From the NCBI GenBank assembly GCA_022577435.1, contig JAKOON010000010.1, positions 20,316,024-20,380,023 of the forward strand: a stretch of DNA of 64,000 nt. The letters run 5' to 3'. How positions within the stretch are numbered: the stretch's first letter is position 1; every line of letters starts with the position of its first letter. The notes beneath the pieces were generated by a model, which searched no databases, was not told the origin of the DNA, and worked only from the letters and a program-made list of their open reading frames with translations. This DNA is from Embiotoca jacksoni (taxonomy: Eukaryota > Chordata > Actinopteri > Embiotocidae). Below are positions 50,196 to 61,555 of the stretch, piece after piece. A program made the position numbers and the translations under genes.

Positions 50196-50849
50196 CTGGA
50201 TGAGCAGAGAGAGAACGCATATTAAGCTTCTAAATTAGTTTTACACCCATAAACCTTCCAAAACCCATCAGAGTTTTTCTTTTTTTCCCAAATCAACCTG
50301 AAAAAACACATTGAACCACAGTAACAGTGTTTTTATAGGAAAGTAAAAGTTTTTAGTTAATGTACCTTAATGTAAATATCTAGACAGGACCCAGTTGTGG
50401 TTTGGCTTCTCAAAATAACAGCTTAAAGTATATCTATGCACTGAGAAGTTGGCTTTTAATACAACAAAGTGAAGCTTCCTTTAGCCATTAATCAAGACCA
50501 AAAAGCTCATTTACTGGAGATGAATGCATGTGTGCAACATATCTGTCTGTTTTCAATGCTCTAGAAAGGGTCTTATACCAGATGTAGGGAGACATGATGA
50601 GGAAACAGTGTCCTGCAGCAGTGACTGCAGAAATAACATTAGTATTACGATGTGGACTCATTTGAGCGTGGAGAACACAAAGGGTTGAGTGACAGATAGA
50701 TGAATGAATTATAGAAAATCTATCATCAGCCCAATTTAGTTTAAAGCCTAAATCACCTTGATGGCTTGATGAATGTAAGTTCAGTATTGACACTAGTTTT
50801 ATCTCTGTTTATGTGTCTTTAGCTGTGAAGCGCTCCCTAGCAATTCTTG

Positions 50850-51170
50850 ATTTTTGGGGCCGATGCCAACAACGATATTAGGATGTCAAAAAAAAAATAA
50901 TAAAAAAGACATATTTGCTGAAATATGTTTTTTACGGTTTAACAAGCTTTACTGTCCAAAATGACACTAGTGCATTGGAACAGTGAACCTCACTGGGAAG
51001 GTAATAATTATAAACAATTATAAAAAAAAAAGAAAAAGGAAAAAAACACCAAATAGAACAATATATAAATGGCCCCAAACACGTATTTCTCGATAACGAT
51101 TTGAAAAACAACGTTTTCATATCGGCACATATCAGACAACATATACACCAACAATAATATATCCATCGGG
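50850..51170. repeat. possible AT-rich interspersed repeat
   Basis: The segment starts GGGGCCGATGCCAACAACGA and later has TTCATATCGGCACATATC and ATATATCCATCGGG. The recurring GCCGAT/ATCGG words resemble a teleost repeat built on ATCGGCCGATA motifs. Weak evidence. Confidence 0.25.
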
Positions 51171-51553
51171 CTATACTGAGGAAGACTGCAGATCTGGCCT
51201 ATAATTATCTATGTTTATAACTGTGCTTTAACTTTAATAGTATAATTCGATACAGTGTTAATATAAAATATTTATTGGAGCTTTGATATTTAGATGCACT
51301 TAAAAGTACTATAAACAATAGAAATAAATAAAACATGACACTAGCCCTATTCATCCCAGTATAAGCACCTAAAAGCCCCTCCAGGCTGCTATTCAGTACT
51401 CAGGACAAAACCCCACAAAAAGCATTACATTCATACACAGTTCTGAGGTGCATTGTTTTTTTTTCTGTAAAGTGACCAATGAGCAGCTGGATTTTTCTTT
51501 TTCTGGAATGATGCCCGGGGTAAGTTCACAATATATATTTATACACAAACAAA

Positions 51554-51600
51554 GACACACACGCACACGCACACGCACAGACACACACTGACACACACAC
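51554..51600. repeat. impure (CA)n tract
   Basis: CA units interrupted by GC, GA and TG. Confidence 0.9.
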
Positions 51601-54600
51601 AGAAAAGGCAAACGTGTGTCTGCCACTTCAGTTTGAGAGACACAGCAGTGGCAAGTACTCTAAAGTGCTTCAGGAGCTGCATTGTGATTCATTGAGTCTG
51701 CATTAAAAGCGTGCACTGAGCCGCACAGTGTGCGAGCCAAAAAGGAAGGTGCTTCTAGGTTCAGGCCGCGTATAAAACATCGTCTGGACCATCACTATGG
51801 GCTGTCATTTTGAAAATCCTGGACCAGTAAATGAATATAACTCTGACACAAGCACCTCTCCCCAACCATCATTTTTCCAAGAAAACAGCTTTTCCACTTG
51901 TGTTTTTAAAGCTTGACAATCAAAGTAGAAGTTATACGCGTGGTGTCAAATTGATTGAAGTACGTCAAAATAGAACATTTTACAGAAACCACAGTGTAAA
52001 AGTATAAAAAAAAATAAAAAATGTTGCACTTTTAAAAGTGGTAGTCACTGATTGACATTTGTAGTTGAACAGTCGTTAGGGTAAAGATTTAATAGTGCTC
52101 TCCGTTAATATTCATGCCTGCTGACTTCTATACTTTTATTTCCTGACGTAGCCTCAGACAGTCTTGTTTAAATTATAAGGGGGTGACAAGGAGGCTTTCA
52201 AGAGCCATTATTTGCTCTGGCTGTGTAGATAAAAAAAAGGACAGACACAGCACACACTCAGCCCTGCTCACCTCATCCTTTCTCTTCTCCTGACAAGTGA
52301 CCTACCTTACACTACTGCACAAACTTTGTGCAGATCTCTGAGTGTTCGCTTTGGGATAAGCTTCCCGGTAATGTAAGCACTGATTCTGTGTTTAACAACA
52401 GACTCTGCTCCTTAAGCCAGATGCACGTGACAGTGAAACTAAAACCTCAGCCTGACCAATTTCTTTGTGATGCATCACATAAGGCATAATGTTGTAAAAG
52501 AAACAACATCACACTGATAATAGTCAGAACTTAAGTGTGTAATGTATCAGTAATTATAAGTGGGAAAAGAAATAAGAGTAAATTGCAGAAAAGTTTGATG
52601 CCTGATTTGTCTGGTGTGCAAGGTGATCAAACAAGCAATATTAAGGCCTGAACAAGTAATCCCCCTACGAGCAGCCAATTAAGTAAAACCAATCAACAGA
52701 AGCCAATTAAATGAACAATTCTAACTAGCTGTTCTTCCAAAACATGCAAAAAATAAGAGAGGCTGAATTTTTCACGTCTAGTTTTGGTCTCAAGAATCAC
52801 CAAGCGACCGACTCATTCCCAGTCAGTCATGGACAGAGGAACCAGCCACAGAGGAGAAAACACCAGTTCTCTTCATCAACACCAACTCTCAACAAACCAG
52901 AAACGGTTTCTACCACATAACTTCTGGACTCCATCAGACATCACAGATTGATGGGTGGAACCTTCTAGTGGACTTTTAATGTCACAAGGTTTAGTTATTT
53001 ATAGTGTGCAGATGGTCCGCCTGCAGGGCTCATCCGCCCCTCGCACCCCTTTATCTCTGACCCCTGCTTGCTGTATGAACATCTGATACATATATGCATG
53101 ATAAGGCAAGATAAACACTGTCATTTAAAATTGCTCACATCTCTACCAGATGAAGAGACAAAGCTGTTTTTTTTAAACAGACATCAGGATTGTTTTGACC
53201 TGTCATTTTTAAAATTCTGTGACAGCCTTGTTGATTGAAGTCATATGGAAATGTAGGAAATGTTTCTTTTAAGTAATTTCCTTCATTTATAGACCAATGT
53301 CATCAAAACTTATACTTCTATTTGTCTGTCTACACCATGTCCTGTCCGTGACTCTTAATTATTCATGTCTGATATTCACATTTTCTTTGCCTAAAACTGA
53401 TTTAAACGGTGTCCTTTAGGCCACAATGGATGACAGACACAGATATCTCCTACAAAGCATCACTCTCATCCAGACGGACAGCTTTCCACTTAGGAAACAA
53501 CTCCATGTGATGTTGGCTGAAAATTTCTGCTTCTGTCCTCACATCAGAACCACTTAGTGCCCTTTCTCACTACCGTCCTATTCTGTCCTGTTAATAATCA
53601 CAACAGTCCCCAAACAAAGCCTATTTTTGTCAGGTCTTCAAAACTCTTACAATCCTCCGTACTCTTCGAATATGGTGGTTTTATGTCGTCTTTTATGCTT
53701 TTTTGCTCTCTTTGTTGTTGACTGTGTCCAAACAACCAGAAAAGGCTTTGAGACTGAGCTCTGAGGGGTCACAGAGCTTCTGTTGTTGATGGGCAGAAAA
53801 CCTTGAGGAAGCAAGCAGGAGAATGATTTCCAATAGAAATCCACACAACCGACACTTCAGCCGGCCCTTGAGGCGATCTGTCCATTTGCAGCAAAGTGTC
53901 GATAGGGAAAACGAACTAGCTCTGCAATGTCTGAAACTCTCCTCTTATCTTCCTTACATCTCAAAATCTAGCAGCTGATACTCAGAAATACAGGATTTTC
54001 ACGGAGCTTTGATAAGACATCCAATATTTAGGTCCACGGTATAAATTGTCATCATATTGTTTGTTCGTATGAGCCACGCAGTATCAAATAAAAGTGTTAT
54101 TGCCTTGCCTGTGCTGGACGGAGCGAGGTAATGAAACTGGTTTGAAATTCAAAATCGAACAGCATGTGTTAATATCTATGTGCTCGGTATGATAGAGGAC
54201 ATTCATGTTTGTAGCGTGTGGTTAAAATGCAGCAGCCGAGACCTTAAGAGATACAAATCAACATATTCTGTTTCCAGCCAAAGTTCAATTTACCCATTGG
54301 TTTACAATCAACCGACAAGTTACCGATCAATTTCACAGCAGGACCAGGTCGACTCAAAACATTTGTTTTGTTGTCCTAATTCATCTCAAGCATGTGATTC
54401 TGTTTTGTTTTTTTGTTCACATTGAAATGTAGCCCTGTTGGCACATTTCACATCTCAAATCTTCATTTAACTGTCTGTTTAACAACATATGTTTAACACT
54501 GACTCATGCAGCACAGTAGATACGCTATCTTTTATCTACATGACCTGTGTTCAGAACACAAGTCAGTTGTTTCCATTTTACTGGAGTGTCCTTGAGCAAG

Positions 54601-55101
54601 ACAGAGAAGGTAGATCAAAGCTGCTGTTCTATCGCCGACCCTGACACCTCACCTTCCTGTGCAGGACGGCTGATTACATTTATATTCCCTTCGAATGCTG
54701 TTATAGTCAATCCTGAAGTCAAGATTTGATACTGTCGCAGTAAAAATTGCAACAACCACACAGCAACATTTGCAATCCAGCAGCCCCATGAATATGGAAA
54801 AGATGAAAAGGAAAAGCTAAGCTGCCTCATGTTGGCTCTGGATTGACCTCCTGTGCTCCTCTTCTGCATTCCCTTTGGCTTCACCACATTAAAACAAACA
54901 CCTACAGAGTTACAGTTCATCCATGTGAAGCAGCATATGAAATGTTCAAGGTGTCCTTTGATGTATTCAAGAGGTTCAAGATGCAATGAACCTGTTTTCA
55001 GTCATAAAGAATTTATATTTCCCAAAACACTTTGAGGGCTGACTTACCCTGAAAGACTTTCTATAAAACATACTTAAAAACAACAATACAGCTAAATATT
55101 A

Positions 55102-55605
55102 TCCTGGTATTACCAGACTCAGACTCTGTGTGAATATATGGGTCTGGCTACACTCAGTCGGATTGTTTCCAGTCGTTGCATCCTAAAGGACGTAGACCTC
55201 GGGTTAATTTAAAAAATGCTGGAGCAGCCTTTAACCAATCAGCATTGACCGCCAAATGATGTATGTTGTGCGTCAAAACTCGCCAAGCTGTAAACATTGT
55301 GAGCAGAGTGCAACACCATGTCGGTGAATGACCACTACAGGTTTTTGTTTATTTCAGGAATTGTTCTCGCTTCAATTCCTCCTCAACTCTTCCAACAATG
55401 ATACAACAGTTCGTATCACTTCATCCCCCTCTACCACTGCTGCCATCACTGGAACTACAGCTAGAAACAAAAGCTTGACTTCAACAACACTTAGCCACCA
55501 CCACTTGTCACTGATTGGTCCACCCTTCAGAGTGGCTGAGTGGACCTTCATGTGAACAGAGATTCCAGACAAAAAGTCAAAAGGTGAGTAAAACCAGGCT
55601 AGCTA
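55102..55605. mobile_element. non-autonomous TIR-type element (probable)
   Basis: The left end reads TCCTGGTATTACCAGACTC and the right end ...TGAGTAAAACCAGGCTAGCT, whose reverse complement begins AGCTAGCCTGGTTTTACTCA. CCTGG-T-TTAC is thus shared as an inverted terminus. Inside are CTGATTGGTCCACC and GAGATTCCAGAC, words I remember from short teleost DNA-transposon copies. There is no transposase. Superfamily not assigned. Confidence 0.45.
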
Positions 55606-55657
55606 CAAAACACTCACAGTCCAAAACTCTCTTTAATCTCAGGGGATTAATAAAGTA

Positions 55658-55690
55658 ACTACCTAACCTACCTACCTAACCTACCTAATC
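55658..55690. repeat. short (CCTA)/(CCTAA) minisatellite
   Basis: Tandem variants of ACCTAACCTACCT just right of the TIR-type element. Confidence 0.85.
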
Positions 55691-55784
55691 AGTCACAAAA
55701 GAACTGTTACAGAGAACTGAAGTGAAATGCTTCAACCATTCCAGATCAGTTTAACCATTTGGACTTAGTAGTTAGTGATATTGT

Positions 55785-56085
55785 AGCTTGACTTGGCCAA
55801 CCAGATGTTAATTGGAATATGCAACCCATTTTCATCCCAGGGCATCAAATACTGCCATTTTGTCACAGTCCATTGGCATCTCAGAGATACAAACAAGGTA
55901 ACTCAGGTGTACGCACCAAATACAATGTGGTTAGGTTCAGGAAAAAGTGATGGGTTTGGGTTAAAGGTGTCACAATCACAATTTCTTTGGATTTAGCCAC
56001 TAAAACTACTTGATTATGTTTCGGAAAAGATGATGGTTTGGGTTCAAATAAGTAATTTTATGTAAGTAACATTGTGTACATCGCA
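55785..56085 (+). repeat. teleost TTAGGTT-type repeat, two imperfect units
   Basis: Two related blocks about 85 bases apart: GTGGTTAGGTTCAGGAAAAA...GGGTTTGGGTTAAAG (from about 55,926) and CTTGATTATGTTTCGGAAAA...GGTTTGGGTTCAAATAAGTA (from about 56,008). Both resemble the common perciform sequence TTGGTTAGGTTTAGGAAAAG...GGTTTGGGTTAAAATAAGTA. The class is unknown to me. Confidence 0.5.
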
Positions 56086-56606
56086 TAAGTTGCTTTCCAT
56101 GTAAGTTGAATATTTTATGTGATGGGAGTATCTGGCGATCCTTAAAAGAAATCTATGCTCTCTCACTGACTCAAACCCCTTCTCCTTGGTGAATCTCCTG
56201 TGTTTATTCCATCCAACCACCTCCAACCTCCTTCACTCCAATTGGATTTTACCAAGGACACACATAACTACTTCCAGGACTGTATATGAACATAATACAA
56301 CCCTGTGCTGTCCTCCAATCAGGGGTTGTATAATAGCATCCCCTGCTCATATTCAACACACAATTACACTAATGACACCACATCGCCATGGCCTCATGAT
56401 CCTGCATCAAAATGATTATATTCATCACGGTAATTAGACAGCTTTCTGCAGGCAGCCTCTGTTTGTGTGTTTGGGTGGCACACCGGACTGCAAAGCACCT
56501 GAATTTGATGGTTCCACACATGAATAAGTCATATCCTGAGGCTATCCATATTTCATCAAACATCCTCATCTATAATGGACGCCGTTCCCCCAGCTGAAGC
56601 CCTCAC

Positions 56607-56804
56607 CTGATAGGGGCCGTCTCATCGCCCTTGTCCAGCCACTCCTGAGGAGGGATGATGTACATACACCACAGACCCCAGTTGTAGCCGTGGGCGGCGT
56701 TGGCATACTGCTGCACCTCGAACGTGTTGTACTTGATGTTGTCTATGGCGGGCAGGATAATGCGGGTGTGATCCTCCTTCATCCGGGTCAGAATCGGATC
56801 AGCC
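56607..56804 (-). CDS. galnt9: galnt9 exon: catalytic domain, middle part
   Basis: This 198-base exon is the first one in the window in transcript order. The acceptor reads ...CCAAAG|GGCTGATCC and the donor CCTATCAG|GTGAGG. One leading base completes a codon from an unseen upstream exon, 65 full codons follow, and the last two bases (AG) join an A in the next exon to make Arg. The protein starts ADPILTRMKEDHTR, continues through LPAIDNIKYNTFEVQQYA and ends at EWLDKGDETAPI. This is the GalNAc-transferase stretch just after the metal-binding DxH region. The HGYNWGLWCMY segment is conserved in the family at the substrate cleft. GC content is clearly above that of the surrounding intron. Start and end are set by splice sites, not by a Met. 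Confidence 0.93.
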
Positions 56805-57839
56805 CTTTGGATAAGAAAAGAGACGGGAGTTAAGAGACGATTTTCTGCATTAAGAATGCAGAAGGTGAGGAGTGAGGGGAGAACAGTCTGCTACAGAGCA
56901 AATAATAGAGCCGTGCATATTAAAATTTTGCCCTGTGGAGGTTTTGAAGTATTAATATTGCAACAATGTTGGTTAAGAATGACCCGCGGTATCATGGAAG
57001 TGAATGCAAATGTAAAGTGAAAGCATATGTGCAGGAAATCAACCCAAATATCTTTTTAAACATAGCGAACAGAGAGGTTTTTAGTCAAGATTCAGAAAAC
57101 GCAGCCAGCAGCAGCAGCACGCATGACTGCAGACATCGTCTATCATCTATCGTTACATTTACATGGGTGTTCAGTGGCAATGCAGTCTGTCAAATCAGCA
57201 TTTATTCAACATTCAAAACAATTTTCAGGATCCGCTTCCCTCCACTGTTCGCGATGTGAGGGTGATGCAAAATGAATTTTTCTGTGGAATAACAAGTAAT
57301 ATTGTATCATATTTTACATCTTCTGCTCATGAAAACGAAATGTCAAAATGTGACACTTATCCCAGCGAGAGACTCGATAAGAGTTGGAACCCGTTAAAGC
57401 AAAACACATCAGGTGAAAAAGAGACGCTTAATCTGCTCCTGGGAAAACTGTCTACTCCCTTTTTTTTCTCTTCTGTGTGACAGCCTCGGTCCGCACCATG
57501 TTTGTCTCATGGCTTTTGCTCCAGGGCTCCTTTGGCCGTCACACATTAAAAGGAGAACACATATTCACAAAACATCTTCAGGCTAAGGGTCGCCCTTAAT
57601 GGGTCAGTTACAACTAAGTTACAACAAAGTGCTTTTATGGCATATTACATGCTGTAAGTGAGAGTCCAGGATGTCACTGGACGCACTAAACTGTGAACCC
57701 ACAACTTGTCATTTTTACCTGATTTTAGGAAGATTAAAACAAACACGAAGGAATGCTTTAAATCATACAAATGCCTGAAGGCTGATTTTTCTAAAACACT
57801 ATTGTATGTCTTTTAATTCATTCTAAGACGCACTCTCCT

Positions 57840-57945
57840 TACTTACTTCCTCCAATGTTAAAATATCTTCATTGGCTTCCTGTCAGTTTTAGAATCAGTT
57901 TTTAAATGTATTTTTGTCTTGTTTAATCAGGCAGCTACCCACACA
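57840..57945 (+). mobile_element. LINE (Rex1/L2-type) reverse-transcriptase fragment, upstream piece
   Basis: In frame it reads LKYLHWLPVSFRISF, the well-known LINE motif (LHWLPVxxRIxFK), and then meets stop codons. It is the upstream part of a dead copy whose C-terminus resumes at about 58,405. Confidence 0.7.
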
Positions 57946-57974
57946 TTGTTTCGAAAACTGCTGTTTCGAAGCCT

Positions 57975-58395
57975 GTCTGGCATTTTGGAGCCAGAAGTGA
58001 CTATACTTGGATGAGCTGGGTAGGAGTGATGGGTGAATCTAACCCAGGGACACAAGACCCAACTACCTATATGAGTCAGTCACTCCACCCCAGGCAGGTC
58101 AATCAAACTAGCACGCCCCCCAAAGATGCCTCTCTTTGAGGCCTAATATCTAATTAATTATGGAATTATTTTCAGAAGGACCAACAGAACTCAGCAGAAC
58201 TTAGCTAATGACACCAAAAGGACTTGTAGAAAAATGTATTTCATGAGAGAAGTTGATGCTTTTTGAATGGGAGTCTACTGGAGCCAGAGGTTTCTTGGAG
58301 CCAGACCCTAGTGGACCTCTGTGGTATTGCACTTTAAGGTACTTCCACATTGGCTCCACTTTTCCGACCTGGAGACTAGTATATCGCAGAGCTTT
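57975..58395 (+). repeat. dispersed teleost repeat inserted in the LINE
   Basis: It begins CATTTTGGAGCCAGAAGTGA, contains GAGAGAAGTTGATGCTTTTT and GGAGCCAGACCCTAGTGGAC, and ends TTGGCTCCACTTTTCCGACC. I recognise this as an abundant teleost repeat of about 400 bp. The class is not assigned and the ends are approximate. Confidence 0.5.
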
Positions 58396-58404
58396 TACAG
58401 ACCT

Positions 58405-58735
58405 ACTCTTCTAGTCGGTCTCTCAGGTTTTCAGAGCACATATCGCTGGTGGTGCCTCACACTCGTTTTAAGATGCATGAAGACTGGGCCTTCTGGGTGG
58501 TCGCACCAAAACATTTGGGATGAGTTTGCATTATCTCTTTGGAATATTTATTCAGACATTCCTATTCAGACCTTTGGGTAGCATCTTACTTGTTTGTCTT
58601 GTTAGGTGTCTAAACTTGTGTTGCTTGTACATCATTCGTTTGTTGTATTATTTATTTGTTTTTTTTAAACATTTTAGAAGCACCTTTTGACCCTTTCATG
58701 TAAAAGATGCTTTACGAATAAACTTCACTTACTTA
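58405..58735 (+). mobile_element. LINE (Rex1/L2-type) C-terminal piece and 3' tail
   Basis: The frame SSRSLRFSEHISLVVPHTR, then KMHEDWAFWVVAPKHLG, matches the LINE C-terminus LVVPRTRLKTKGDRAFSVVAPKLWN. A stop replaces the Trp/Asn region. The 3' end, TGTAAAAGATGCTTTACGAA followed by TAAACTTC, fits the family's AAATAAAG-type tail. Confidence 0.7.
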
Positions 58736-60829
58736 TAACATTGGACAAAGCAAGCCTAGCAGTTTAAACTTGATCCCTCTCTTTGTGTTAAGCGAAGCAT
58801 ATTGTCTCCAGGCTAAAGCCACATACTTAACACAAAGACATGAGTGTGTTAGCCTGTCAATCATCTTATCTAACTATAAAGAACATGAGTTATTACCCAA
58901 AATGTATGGGTGTAATCATTAATGATGAAGATGCCTTCACAGACCAAAACTCTCCGGCAAGATTTTACATTATCCAAAGTAAAAGTATCAACCCAGTTTT
59001 TCTCCAATTTTTAAAGTTCTCTTCATTCTGTACAGTAACAGCGGTTTTGTTAAAAGGTCTTCAGAGACTACACTTACCGCTGTAGGAAATGTGATGCCAT
59101 TCAAGATGATTGTTGAATTTTGACGCCTGCGTCTCTCGGTCACTGGGATGGTTTTTTATCAATGCGTCATACTGTATCGTAACTTCCCTCAACTATTCAA
59201 AGTCCTTGCCAACGGCATCATGGTCTTGAGCTCCTTGTGATGCAGAGCGACACTCAAGTGCTTCTGGTGCCAGCTATTTTTTATAATCTTCTCATGCTGA
59301 GAGATGATCTCCAACAAATCTTCAAAGCAACTCCTCATGCGCTCAGCTCTTCACACGATAGACTTCGAAATTTTAAAAAGAGGCTCCAATTATAACGTGA
59401 TAAATGTATCTCACACTCCAACTTCCTCTCTAGCTCCCCCACCCACTGACTCTCTTTTCTCTGTCTTCGCCATGAATCCCGTCTGCCTCTCTTCAAAAAG
59501 TGAGACCTATTTATCTTCGGAAAGCAAAATGACTGCTTATCGCATGAAGGTAGGGGACAGAAAGTACAGAGGGAATTTATCCACAGTGAACTGTTTGGGG
59601 TAAAATATGAGTAGCACATAGTAAAAGTCATCATTTATTCATCTAACAAGGGTTGGTAGAAGCACTAAGACAGTATTGTGAGAGGCCTGGTTAGTTTGAC
59701 ATAGTTAGCAAAGGTGTTGCTGCTTCTGAATCTTCCTCTACGTTCCCGAACAGAGCAGATCTCTCTGTCATCAGAGCCTTTTCCATTCATCTCCCCGTGT
59801 CCTTGAGCACCTTAAAAAGTCCGAACCCAGCCGGCAGCTTCTGTACCTCCGGAATCCGCGAGGCTGATAAGATAAGAGACGCTCTGGAAATGAGGACACA
59901 TCTGGTTTTGACAGATGAGCCTGTGCCATCCCACTTCCTGTATCTGCCATTTCATCTGCATAATACAGAGGGTTATTCATCCACATCGGACCGAATGATA
60001 CTCAGTTCCATACAAACAATAGGATTTCCCCTCCTTCCAGTGATGACTCATCCAATATTGTGAATACATGTTGACAACCTCCATCGCCGTTTACTCCACC
60101 ATGTCATTCCTTGTATTCATACTAAAGCAAAAGGCCCTTTTCATTTATTAACTCCTTGTGGCTCACTGTTTGTCGTTCATAATAGCTGATACCTCTGTGG
60201 AGCTTCATATCAGGCTGCATGCACATTTTGGAGAATTAAAGAGACAGAATGGTGTGTCAGAGGCTGGGATAAATGTCACAGGAAAATCTTAATTTATATC
60301 TGCTGATTTAATAGTGACCTCAGCGGATGTCTTACTATCTGTCCTACCTTTGCCCAGCACTGACATAAAAGCCCTGCTGCTCTCCCCTTTGAGAGATGCA
60401 TTTTTTATTAAAATTTTCCAGATTAATGGATCTCCAATTGGGAATGATTTTCAAGCAGTGAATTATCAGATAATGGGATCTAACTGCGCTCAGAATTATT
60501 CCCCAAGAGCGGCAGGGCCCTCACTGCCTAAAATAAGATCTTCTTTAATTCTCCATTGGACTTAATGCAGCAGAACATGTGACGTTCCCATGCAGGGAAA
60601 ATGTCATTTCAGTGCATTGTCATAAATGTCTTGAACAATTTAACAGAGAAGAAGTTCAAAAAAGCCAAAGGAAATTTAGTTAGATAGTTGGCGTTTGGGG
60701 GAACCTTCAAAAGACTCATTTAACTCGGATTTGAATGAAATCTGTTAACTGCCAAACAAAAATTGTTAAATAGTTCTTAAATTATTTAAATTTTAACTGT
60801 CTGTCTTATTATTGGCCTGTCAATCATGT

Positions 60830-60900
60830 GTTCAGCACTTCGAACTGCACCCAGAGTCCATGAAAAGTGCTATATAATTAAAGTTTTGATTGATTGATGA
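60830..60900 (+). repeat. LINE-like 3' tail with (GATT)n
   Basis: AAAAGTGCTATATAATTAAA followed by GTTTTGATTGATTGATGA resembles the teleost LINE tail GTGCTATATAAATAAAG plus (GATT)n. Only the tail is left. Confidence 0.4.
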
Positions 60901-60941
60901 AAAAAAAAAAGTGTTGCAAAAACGAATAATAACCACTGCAC

Positions 60942-61122
60942 TTCAGGGGCCTTATTTGTAACCGTTGCGTACGCACAAAACTGGGGCTAAAAGGTGCATA
61001 CGCCACTTTGCACACAAAAATCGCACGGTTTTATTGATCTGGATTTGTTATTGTTTTTTTTGGGGCTTTTTTCAACATTTAGTATGGATCCTACACATTG
61101 TTTTATAAATAAGGCGCCTGAA
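60942..61122. mobile_element. 181-bp MITE, Harbinger-like
   Basis: The left end TTCAGGGGCCTTATTTGTAA and the reverse complement of the right end, TTCAGGCGCCTTATTTATAA, match at 18 of 20 bases. Internal GTTGCGTACGCACAAAACTG and GCATACGCCACTTTGC are typical of a teleost MITE family with GCGTACGC words. Superfamily is tentative and no clear target duplication is seen. Confidence 0.65.
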
Positions 61123-61434
61123 CAGTTAAGTTCATCTATGCTGCCCGTTATTTAACATCAATACGTATTGCAGAGCTCTCTGATTTCTACAAAAATCTAC
61201 TTGCCAACACATTATTTACTTTTATTCTTGTTAATTTATGATGATGAGGATTACCAATCATTTAATTCCATAAACAAATAATAAAAGCTTGTTGTGTTAA
61301 ATGTCGTCATTATATATGACAGGCCTTTTTTTGTAAGAAAGTTGTATAAAACAGTATTTAATAATAGATTTCATTCAACAATGCACACCAGTGCTGAGAA
61401 CAGCTGACACTGTTTTGTGGATTCTAAGTCAATG

Positions 61435-61555
61435 ATAACCCTCAAAAAGTGTTAATCACCACCAACACTTTAAAAAGAGTTAAACTTACATTGCAGTGTG
61501 GATCCATTTAGACAATATGAAAGTGTTAAAATAAAGTCTGACAGTGTTAATTTGT
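61435..61555. repeat. AT-rich dispersed repeat with AGTGTTAA motifs
   Basis: AAAAAGTGTTAATCACC, CAACACTTTAAAAAGAGTTA and GACAGTGTTAATTTGTG, with ATTGCAGTGTGGATCCATTT between, resemble a common teleost repeat. Class unknown. Confidence 0.35.

Larger units (their letters stand above)
50196..56606 (-). other. galnt9: galnt9 intron, 6.4 kb
   Basis: It holds an AT-rich possible repeat (50,850), an impure CA tract, a TIR-type element (55,102) and a TTAGGTT-type repeat (55,785). I recognise nothing in 50,200-50,840, 51,200-51,540 and 51,610-55,090. Confidence 0.85.
16876..56804 (-). other. galnt9: galnt9 gene, 3' part (seven exons plus 3' UTR)
   Basis: This is the 3' portion of a polypeptide N-acetylgalactosaminyltransferase gene read on the minus strand. 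Seven exons of 198, 118, 186, 138, 96, 168 and 147 coding bases join without a frame break into 349 complete residues ending in TGA. Every junction has GT-AG ends. The product is a Golgi type II membrane protein of the family that starts mucin-type O-glycosylation by transferring GalNAc from UDP-GalNAc to Ser/Thr. Assignment to GALNT9 rather than GALNT17, GALNT8 or GALNT18 rests on recalled family sequences: VVDREYFG, GMRVWQCGG, YNNDIDYYAKRNALRAAEVW, YGEVRNSKAS and the NWIKH-x-RH C-terminus. Human GALNT9 is about 600 residues, so roughly 250 N-terminal residues lie beyond the right edge. Introns run from 223 bp to 19 kb. The GALNT9 subfamily is brain-enriched in mammals and has weak or unproven activity on standard peptides. 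Confidence 0.93.

Noticed and set aside
52830..52952. 40-codon frame starting MDRGTSHRGENTSS
   Set aside because: Short, no domain, no splice support.
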